Made by a program: the position numbers and the translations under genes. 45,451 bases of DNA from Nocardiopsaceae bacterium (lineage in GTDB: Bacteria > Actinomycetota > Actinomycetes > Streptosporangiales > Streptosporangiaceae): contig JAFMRC010000007.1 in assembly GCA_017354375.1 (NCBI GenBank), positions 1 through 45,451 on the forward strand. The letters are read 5' to 3'. Positions within the stretch are counted from its first letter, which is position 1. Each line of letters starts with the position of its first letter. The notes beneath the pieces are model-generated. The model had not been told where the DNA came from, made no database searches, and saw only the letters and a program-made list of their open reading frames with translations. Positions 1 to 8,200 of this stretch are shown one piece after another.

Positions 1-2
1 GG

Positions 3-3000
3 GCGGGCGGGGAGCTGTCCTACGGGGAGCTGGATGAGCGGGCGAACCGGCTGGCTCGGTACCTGATCGGGCTGGGGGCGGGTCCGGAGCGGGTGGTGGC
101 GCTGGTGCTGCCCCGGGGCGTGACGGCGTGCGTGGCGCTGCTGGCGGTGGCGAAGTCGGGGGCGGCGTACCTGCCGGTGGATCCGGGGCTTCCGGCGGAG
201 CGGATCGCGTTCATGCTGGCGGACGCGGGGCCGGTGCTGGCGGTGACGGATGCGGCGGGCGCGGGCGTGCTCCCGGAGGAGCCCGGGGAGGCCCTGGCGC
301 TCCCGGCACGTGTGCTGGTGGATGATCCGGCCACGATGGCGGCGGTGTCGGAGTGCCCGGGGCGGAGCGTGACGGATGCGGACCGGGTGGCGCCGCTGCG
401 GGTGGGGCATCCGGCGTATGTGATCTATACGTCGGGGTCGACTGGTGCTCCGAAGGGGGTGGCGGTGACGCATGCCGGGCTGGCGGGGCTGGCCGCGGCG
501 GTGGGGGACGGGGTGGGTCCGGGGCACCGGGTGTCGCAGCTGGTGTCGCTGGGTTTCGACGCGTCCGTGCATGAACTGGTGATGGCGTGGTCGACGGGGG
601 CGTGCCTGGCGGTGCCGTCGCCGGATCGGCTGGCGGGGGAGGAACTGGCCGCGGAACTGGAGGCGCTGGGGGTGACGGACGCGGTTATCCCGCTCGCGGT
701 GCTGGCGGGGGTGCCCGCGGGGTCGTTGCCGGGGGTGCGGCGGCTGGTGGTCGGGGGTGAGGTGTGCCCGGCGGGTCTGGTGGAAGTGTGGGCGCCGGGC
801 CGTGTGATGGTGAACGAATACGGGCCGACCGAGGCGACGGTCCTCGCGACGATGACCGGACCATTGTCGGCAGGCAGGTCGGCGGACGGGCTCGGGGACG
901 GGGGTACTCCGCCTATCGGGCGGCCGATCGCGGGGGTGCGTGCGTATGTGCTGGATGAGCGGCTGCGCCCGGTGCCGCTGGGGGTGACGGGGGAACTGTA
1001 CCTGGCTGGACCGGGGCTGGCGCGAGGGTATGCGGGGCGTGCGGGTTCCGCGGCATCGCTGACGGCGGAGCGGTTCGTGGCGTGCCCCTTCTCTGGGGGG
1101 CCGGGGGTCGCCCCCCGGGCGGGTGGAGCCGTCGGCGGCGGGGAGCGGATGTACCGGACCGGTGACCTGGCCCGCTGGCGGGGTGACGGGCAGCTGGAGT
1201 TCGCGGGGCGGGCCGATGATCAGGTGAAGCTGCGCGGGTTCCGGATCGAGCTGGGCGAGGTGACCGCGGCGCTGTCGCGGGTCCCGGGTGTGGGCCGGGC
1301 GGCGGCAGTGCTGCGGGAGGACCGTCCGGGGGACAGGAGGCTGGTGGGGTACGTGGTCCCTGCCGGGGGCGGGCAGCCGGAGACCGGGGAACCCGTGACG
1401 GGCGGACGGGTGCGGGAGTGGGTGGCCGGGCGGTTGCCGGATTACATGGTGCCGTCGGCGGTGGTGGTGCTGGACGCCCTGCCGGTGACGGCCAACGGCA
1501 AGCTGGATAAGGACGCGCTGCCCGCCCCGGACTACCGGGCTGGCGGCGCCGGGGGCCACGTGGCGCCGAGGACGCCGAGGGAGGAGATCCTGGCGCAGTT
1601 GTTCGCCGAAGTCCTGGGGGTGGAGCGGCCCGGGGTGACCGATGGCTTCTTTGACCTGGGCGGCCATTCGCTGCTGGCTGCCAAGCTGGCGGGACGGGTC
1701 CGGTCGGTGCTGGGGGCCGAGGCGGGGATAGGGGATCTGTTCGAGGCTCCGACGGTAGCCGGGCTGGCGGGGCTGCTGGAGCGTCGGGGGGACGGGCATT
1801 CGCGGCCCGCGCTGATGGCGCGGCCGCGGCCGGATCGGGTGCCGCTGTCGCTGGCGCAGCGGCGGCTGTGGTTCCTCAACCGGCTGGAGGGCCAGGGGGC
1901 GGTCTACAACATTCCGGTAGCCGTGCGGCTGACCGGGCCGCTGGACCGGATGGCGCTGGAGCGGGCGCTGGCGGATGTGGTGGCCCGTCACGAGTCGCTG
2001 CGGACCGTGTTTCCCGAAGGAGACGGGTTCCCCGAGACGGGCGGCGCGCCGTGGCAGCGGATGCTGGATCCCGATACGGCGGCGCCGGGTCTGACGGTGG
2101 CAGTGGTCAGCGAGGAGAGGCTGCAGGCGGCCCTGGCGGAAGCGGCGGGAAGAGAGTTCGACCTGACCGTGGATCCGCCGGTGCGGGCGTGGCTGTATGA
2201 GACGGGCGTGGACGAGCATGTGCTGCTGCTGGTGGTGCACCATATCGCGGCCGATGGCTGGTCGATGGAGCCGCTCGGGCGGGATCTGGGCGAGGCGTAC
2301 GCGGCGCGACGCGAGGGCCGCGCCCCTGGGTGGGCGCCGCTGCCGGTGCAGTACGCGGACTACGCGCTGTGGCAGCGGGAGCTGCTAGGGGATGAGGATG
2401 ACCCGTCCAGCCTGGCGGCCGGGCAGCTCGGGTACTGGAGGAAGGCGCTGGAGGGGGTGCCGGAGGAACTCATCCTGCCGTCTGACCGGCCGCGTCCGGC
2501 GGTCGCCTCCTACCGGGGCGGGACGGTGGACTTTACCGTCCCGGCAGAAGTACACGCCGGGCTCGCGGAGGCGGCGCGCCGTCATGGGGTGACGGTGTTC
2601 ATGGTCGTGCAGGCGGCGGTGGCGGCGCTGCTGTCCCGGCTGGGCGCGGGGACCGACATCCCGCTGGGGGCGCCCGCGGCGGGCCGGGGCGATGAGGCGA
2701 CCGGGGATCTGGTCGGGTTCTTCGTGAACACGCTGGTGCTGCGGGCCGACGTGTCGGGGGATCCGGGGTTCGGCGAGCTGCTGGGCCGTGTCCGCCAGGT
2801 CGTGCTGGACGCCCTCGCGCATCAGGACGTGCCGTTCGAGCGGATCGTGGAGGCGGTGAACCCGGAGCGGTCGATGGCCCGTAACCCTCTGTTCCAGGTG
2901 ATGGTGAAGGCCGGCGAGGAGCCCGGCCTGGTGCTGGATCTGCCGGGTCTGGGATGCGCGGCCGAGCCGGTCCGGCTCGGGGTGGCCAAGTTCGACCTGG

Positions 3001-5261
3001 AATTCGACCTGGCCGAGACGCGGGCGGCCGGCGGTTTTCCGGGCGGGATCACCGGAAAGCTGCGGTTCGCCCAGGATCTCTTCGATGAGGCGACGGCGGA
3101 GACGATCGCGGCGCGGCTGACGCGGGTGCTGGAGGCGGTCGCCGCCGATCCGGGGCAGCGGGTCGGCGAACTGGATATCTTCCTGCCTGGGGAGCGGGAG
3201 CAGCTGCTGCGGGAGTCGAACGGCGCCGCCGCCCCGGTGCCGTCGGCCACGCTCCCTGAACTGCTGGGAGCGCAGGCGGCCCGGACGCCGGACGCGGTGG
3301 CGGTGATGAGCGGGGACGAGGTGCTGACCTACGGCGAGCTGGATGAGCGGGCGAACCGGCTGGCGCGGGTGCTGGCAGCCCGGGGGGCCGGGCCGGAGTC
3401 GGTGGTGGCGGTGGCGATGGGCTGGTCGGCGGGGCTGGTGACCGCGCTGCTGGCGGTGCTGAAGGCCGGCGCCGCCTACCTGCCGGTCGATCCGGGCTAC
3501 CCGGCGGAGCGGATCGCGTTCATGCTCGCCGACGCGCGCCCGGCGTGCGTGCTGACCACGTCCGGGGTCGCCCCGGGTCTCCCTGGGCTTGGAGGGGCGC
3601 CGGTGCTGGCCCTCGATGACCCCGCCCTGGCCGCCGAGGTGGCCGCCCAGCCGGGCGGCGGGTTGGACGACGGCGACCGGACGGCGGCGCTGTCGCGGGC
3701 GCACCCGGTGTACGTGATCTACACCTCGGGATCGACCGGACGGCCCAAGGGCGTGATGATCACGCATGACGGGCTGGCGGATTACCTGGCCTGGTGCTGG
3801 CGGGCGTATCCGGAGGTGGCCGGGACCACCGTGCTGCACGCGCCGGTGTCGTTCGACGCCTGGGTGACGCCGTTCTACGGCGCGCTGACCCGCGGCGGCC
3901 GGGTGATCCTGGCGGGGCTTGAGGACAGGCTGGCCGGGCGGGCGGAAGTGTCCTTCCTGAAGGTGACGCCGAGCCATCTGCCGCTGCTGGACGCGGTGGG
4001 GGGCGGGTGCACGGATGACGGGCTGCTGATGGTGGGCGCCGAGGCGCTCAGCGGCGAACAGCTGGCGGAGTGGCGGCGGGCACACCCGGGGATGGCTGTG
4101 GTCAACCACTACGGGCAGACCGAGACCTCGGTGGGCTGCGCGGATTACCGGATCGAGCCGGGGGCGCCCCTGCCGGCGGGTCCGGTCCCGGTCGGGCGGC
4201 CGATGGCCAACGTCGGGTGCTACGTGCTGGATGAGCGGCTGTGCCCGGTTCCGGCGGGGGTAGCGGGAGAACTGTATGTGGCCGGTCCGGGGCTGGCGCG
4301 GGGGTACCTCCGGCGGGCGGGGCTGACCGCCAGCCGGTTCGTGGCCTGCCCCTTCGGGGGTCCGGGTGAGCGGATGTACCGGACCGGGGACGTGGTGCGG
4401 TGGACGGTGCCCTCCGGGTCGGCCTCCCGGGCACCCGCGGCGGGGGTGCTGGAGTTCGTGGGCCGGACCGATGACCAGGTCAGTGTCCGCGGGTTCCGGA
4501 TCGAGCTGGGGGAGGTTCGGTCGGTGCTGGCACGGGCGCCCGGGGTGGGCCAGGCCGCGCTGCTGGTGCGCGAGGACCGGCCGGGCGACAAGCGACTGGT
4601 GGGATACGTGGTCCCGGCCCCGCCCGGGGAATCACCCGGGGAACCGTCCGGGGAATCACCCTGGGAACCGTCCGGGGAATCACCCGGGGAGCCGGCTGGG
4701 GAGCCGGTGACGGACGGCGGGATACGGGAGTGGGCGGCCGGAAGGCTGCCGGACTACATGGTGCCGTCGGCGATCGTAGTGCTGGACAGCCTGCCGCTGA
4801 CGGTCAACGGGAAGCTGGACAAGACCGCGCTGCCCGCCCCGGATTACGAGGCGGATGCCGCCGGGGGCTACGTGGCACCGCGGACGCCGGAGGAAGAGAC
4901 CCTGGTCCGGCTGTTCGCCGAAGTCCTGGGGGCGGAGCGGGTCGGGGTCAACGACAGCTTCTTCGACCTGGGCGGCCATTCGCTGCTGGCGGCCCGGCTG
5001 GTCGGCCGGATCCGGTCGGTGATGGGGGCGGAACTTCGGATCACGACGCTGTTCGAGTCGCCGACCCCCGCCGGGCTGGCCGCCAAGCTGGCCGAGTCGG
5101 CCGCCAAACCTGTCGCCCCGGGCTCCCCGGGCTCCCCAGGCGCGAAGCGGGCACGCCCCGCGCTGCGGCCGATGCGGAGGCCCCGTGCGGATCCGGGGCC
5201 GGATCAGGAGCCGGATCAGGAGCCGGATCCGGGGGCGGCCGGGGAGGGAAAGACCTCCTGA
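3..5261 (+). CDS. Nonribosomal peptide synthetase, A-T-C-A-T (5' end outside window)
   Basis: Cytoplasmic assembly-line enzyme that activates and condenses two amino acids. The frame is open from the first bases, so the N-terminus is missing; 1752 residues are visible. Order: adenylation domain 1 (A3 motif [12 protein letters not shown]10 NGKLDK), carrier 1 ([10 protein letters not shown], phosphopantetheine Ser about residue 556), condensation domain with intact HHIAADG (His at about 746, LCL-like start), adenylation 2 ([11 protein letters not shown]) and carrier 2 (Ser about 1660), then a Pro-rich charged tail. By alignment to GrsA in my head, the pocket residues are DAHVVGEVLK for A1 (no assignment) and DATKMGHVGK for A2, which resembles aspartate codes. 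No epimerase is present. The stop overlaps the start of the next synthetase by one base (TGATG), so the two are surely cotranslated. Domain calls are certain; substrates are inferred. Confidence 0.97.
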   Translation, partial: AGGELSYGELDERANRLARYLIGLGAGPERVVALVLPRGVTACVALLAVAKSGAAYLPVDPGLPAERIAFMLADAGPVLAVTDAAGAGVLPEEPGEALALPARVLVDDPATMAAVSECPGRSVTDADRVAPLRVGHPAYVIYTSGSTGAPKGVAVTHAGLAGLAAAVGDGVGPGHRVSQLVSLGFDASVHELVMAWSTGACLAVPSPDRLAGEELAAELEALGVTDAVIPLAVLAGVPAGSLPGVRRLVVGGEVCPAGLVEVWAPGRVMVNEYGPTEATVLATMTGPLSAGRSADGLGDGGTPPIGRPIAGVRAYVLDERLRPVPLGVTGELYLAGPGLARGYAGRAGSAASLTAERFVACPFSGGPGVAPRAGGAVGGGERMYRTGDLARWRGDGQLEFAGRADDQVKLRGFRIELGEVTAALSRVPGVGRAAAVLREDRPGDRRLVGYVVPAGGGQPETGEPVTGGRVREWVAGRLPDYMVPSAVVVLDALPVTANGKLDKDALPAPDYRAGGAGGHVAPRTPREEILAQLFAEVLGVERPGVTDGFFDLGGHSLLAAKLAGRVRSVLGAEAGIGDLFEAPTVAGLAGLLERRGDGHSRPALMARPRPDRVPLSLAQRRLWFLNRLEGQGAVYNIPVAVRLTGPLDRMALERALADVVARHESLRTVFPEGDGFPETGGAPWQRMLDPDTAAPGLTVAVVSEERLQAALAEAAGREFDLTVDPPVRAWLYETGVDEHVLLLVVHHIAADGWSMEPLGRDLGEAYAARREGRAPGWAPLPVQYADYALWQRELLGDEDDPSSLAAGQLGYWRKALEGVPEELILPSDRPRPAVASYRGGTVDFTVPAEVHAGLAEAARRHGVTVFMVVQAAVAALLSRLGAGTDIPLGAPAAGRGDEATGDLVGFFVNTLVLRADVSGDPGFGELLGRVRQVVLDALAHQDVPFERIVEAVNPERSMARNPLFQVMVKAGEEPGLVLDLPGLGCAAEPVRLGVAKFDLEFDLAETRAAGGFPGGITGKLRFAQDLFDEATAETIAARLTRVLEAVAADPGQRVGELDIFLPGEREQLLRESNGAAAPVPSATLPELLGAQAARTPDAVAVMSGDEVLTYGELDERANRLARVLAARGAGPESVVAVAMGWSAGLVTALLAVLKAGAAYLPVDPGYPAERIAFMLADARPACVLTTSGVAPGLPGLGGAPVLALDDPALAAEVAAQPGGGLDDGDRTAALSRAHPVYVIYTSGSTGRPKGVMITHDGLADYLAWCWRAYPEVAGTTVLHAPVSFDAWVTPFYGALTRGGRVILAGLEDRLAGRAEVSFLKVTPSHLPLLDAVGGGCTDDGLLMVGAEALSGEQLAEWRRAHPGMAVVNHYGQTETSVGCADYRIEPGAPLPAGPVPVGRPMANVGCYVLDERLCPVPAGVAGELYVAGPGLARGYLRRAGLTASRFVACPFGGPGERMYRTGDVVRWTVPSGSASRAPAAGVLEFVGRTDDQVSVRGFRIELGEVRSVLARAPGVGQAALLVREDRPGDKRLVGYVVPAPPGESPGEPSGESPWEPSGESPGEPAGEPVTDGGIREWAAGRLPDYMVPSAIVVLDSLPLTVNGKLDKTALPAPDYEADAAGGYVAPRTPEEETLVRLFAEVLGAERVGVNDSFFDLGGHSLLAARLVGRIRSVMGAELRITTLFESPTPAGLAAKLAESAAKPVAPGSPGSPGAKRARPALRPMRRPRADPGPDQEPDQEPDPGAAGEGKTS
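4623..4706 (+). repeat. In-frame tandem repeat in the second adenylation domain
   Basis: Short units of about 24 bases built on 'ggggaatcaccc' and 'ggggaaccgtcc' repeat here and encode Gly-Glu-Ser-Pro / Gly-Glu-Pro-Ser units. They sit in the flexible C-terminal subdomain just before the conserved segment leading to the A10 motif. The frame is kept, so this is probably slippage expansion of a surface loop. A related Pro-Asp-Gln-Glu run lies at the end of the gene (about 5190-5235). Confidence 0.75.
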
Positions 5262-8200
5262 TGGTGCCCCTGTCGTTCGCCCAGCAGCGGCTGTGGTTCC
5301 TCAGCCGGCTGGAGGGCGTGGAGGCGACGTACAACATTCCTGTGGCGGTGCGGTTGTCCGGCCCGCTGGACCGGGTGGCGCTTGAACGGGCGCTGGCGGA
5401 TGTCGTCGATCGCCACGAGTCGTTGCGGACGGTGTTCCCCGAAACAGGCGGGGACGAAACAGGCGGGGACATGGCGGGCTCCGGGTCCGGTGGAGGACCG
5501 TCGCAGGAGGTGGTAGGCGGGGCGGCCGCGGCTCCGGAGCTGACGGTCATCCAGGTCGGCGAGCGGGAACTGCCCGGAGCGCTGGCGGAAGCGACGCGGG
5601 GAACGTTTGACCTGACCATGGACCTTCCGCTGCGGGCATGGCTTTTCGAGCTGGGCAGCGAAGAACACGTGCTGCTGCTGGTGATGCATCACATCGCCTC
5701 CGACGGCTGGTCGATGGGTCCGCTGGGCCGGGACCTGGGCGAGGCGTACGCGGCACGGCGGGAGGGCCGCGAGCCGGACTGGGAGCCGCTCCCGGTGCAG
5801 TACGCGGACTACGCGCTGTGGCAGCGGGAGCTGCTGGGCGACGAGGACGACCCCGACAGCCTGGCGGCCGAGCAGCTCGGGTACTGGAGCAAGGCGCTGG
5901 AGGGCGTGCCGGAGGAGCTGGCGCTGCCGTTTGACCGGCCGCGCCCGGCGGCCGCGTCCTACCGGGGCGGGACGGTGGACTTCACCGTCCCGGCTCAGGT
6001 GCACGCCGGGCTGGCGGAGGCGGCCCGCCGCCACGGCGCCACGATGTTCATGGTGGTGCAGGCGGCGGTGGCGGCGCTGCTGTCCCGGCTGGGCGCGGGA
6101 ACCGACATTCCGCTGGGGACCCCGGTGGCGGGGCGGGACGAAGAGGCGACCGGGGATCTGGTCGGGTTCTTCGTGAACACGCTGGTGATGCGGGCCGACG
6201 TGTCGGAGGACCCGCGGTTCGGTGAGCTGCTGGGCCGCGTCCGCGAGGTCGTTCTGGAAGCCCTCGAGCATCAGGATCTGCCCTTCGAGCGGATCGTGGA
6301 GGTTCTCAACCCGGTCCGGTCGCTGGCCCGTAACCCGCTTTTCCAGGTGATGGTGGCGATCGGCATCGAGGAGTCTGGGTCGAGGCTGGAGCTTCCGGGA
6401 CTGGCGTGCGAGGAGATGCAGATCAGGCTCGGGGTGGCGAAGTTCGACCTGTCGTTCGACATGCGTGAGGTGCGGGGCCCCGGCGGCGCCCCGCGCGGGA
6501 TCAAGGGCGAGCTGGAGTTCGCCTCGGATGTGTTCGACGAGGCGACGGCGGAGTCGATCGCGGCGCGGCTGACGGGCGTGCTGAAGGCGGTGGCGGCCGA
6601 TCCGCGTCGGCGGGTCAGCGACCTGGACATCTACCTTCCCGGGGAGCGGGAGCGGCTGCTGCGGGAATGGAGCGGCGCCACCGCGTCGGCGGCGTTGCCG
6701 GCGGCGCGGTCACAGACTCTGGCGGGGCTGTTCGAGGCGCAGGCGGCGCGGACGCCGGGTGCGGCGGCGCTGGCGTGGGCGGGCGGGGAGCTGTCCTACC
6801 GTGAGCTGAACGAGCGGGCGAACCGGCTGGCGCGGTACCTGATCGGGCTGGGGGCGGGCCCGGAACGGGTGGTGGCGGTGGCGCTGCCGCGAGGTGCGGC
6901 GGCGGTGACGGCGCTGCTGGCGGTGGCGAAATCGGGGGCGGCGTACATGCCGGTGGACCCGGGGCTTCCGGCGGAGCGGATCGCGTTCATGCTGGCCGAT
7001 GTCGCGCCGGTGCTGACGGTGACCGACGCGGCGACCTCGGCCCTGCTGCCGGAGACCGGGCCCACACGGGTGGTGGCGGATGATCCGGCGACGGCTAAGG
7101 CGGTGGCGGCGTGTCCGGGGCGGGACGTGACCGATGCCGACAGGACCGCCGGGCTGCGGCTGGCGCATGTCGCGTACCTGATCTACACGTCGGGGTCTAC
7201 AGGGACGCCGAAGGGGGTGGCGGTCACGCATGCCGGGCTGGGGAGCCTGGCGGCCACCGTGGGAAGGCTGGGGCTGGGGCCGGGCAGCCGGGTGTCGCAG
7301 CTGGCGGGGCTGGGGTTCGACGCGGTGGTGATGGAGGCGCTGATGGCCTGGCCGACGGGGGCATGCCTGGCGGTTCCGCCACCGGGGAAGCTGGCCGGGG
7401 AGCAGCTCGCGGGAGAGCTGGAGGCTCTCGGGGTCACGCATGTGTCGGTAACGCCCTCGGCACTGGCGGAAGTACCGGCCGGCAGGCTGCCGGGGGTGGA
7501 GTGCTTCCTGGTCGGGGGCGAGGCGTTCGTGCCGGGGCTGGCGCCGGTGTGGGCGGAGGGCCGGGTGCTGGTCAACGCGTACGGCCCGACGGAGTCGACG
7601 GTGATCGCGACGATGAGCGGCCCGCTGTCGGCGACCGGGGCGGTGACCGGGCCGGTTACAGGGTCCGCGACCGGGGCGGTAACCGGATCCGCGACCGGGG
7701 CGGCGAACAGCCCGGCGGGCGCCGTCACCCCGCCGGTCGGGCGGCCGGTCGCTCATACCCGCGTGTACGTGCTGGATGAACGGCTGCGCCCGGTGCCCCC
7801 GGGAGTGGCGGGTGAGGTGTACCTGGCGGGCGCGGGACTGGCCCGGGGATACGCGGGGCGTGCGGCGCTGACCGGGGAGCGGTTCGTGGCGTGCCCGTTC
7901 GGGGATCCCGGGGAGCGGATGTACCGGACCGGCGACCTGGCCCGGTGGAGGCGCGACGGGGACCTGGAGTGCCTGGGCCGGGTCGACGACCAGGTGAAGC
8001 TGCGGGGGATCCGGGTCGAGCTGGGCGAGGTGCGGTCGGCGCTGGCGCGGGTCCCGGGCGTGGGGCAGGCGGCGGTGGTGCTGCGTGAGGACCGGTCCGG
8101 CGATAAGAGGCTCGTGGGGTACGTGGTCCCGGCCGGCAGCGGGAAGAGGGGGGTATGGAGCGGGCAGAGTCACCTACGATCCGTTCGGGATACGGGGGAC

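Noticed and set aside
2385-4109. 574-residue open frame on the minus strand inside the NRPS gene
   Set aside because: Antisense shadow of a GC-rich coding region; no domain, Arg/His/Gln-rich composition and perfect NRPS motifs on the plus strand.
1-5261. Epimerization or methylation domain in the NRPS genes
   Set aside because: No motifs of such domains between A and T or after T; modules are plain C-A-T.
2238-5710. Condensation domain with an extra His as in nocardicin beta-lactam formation
   Set aside because: Both active sites read plain HHIAADG and HHIASDG; no HHHxxxDG is present.
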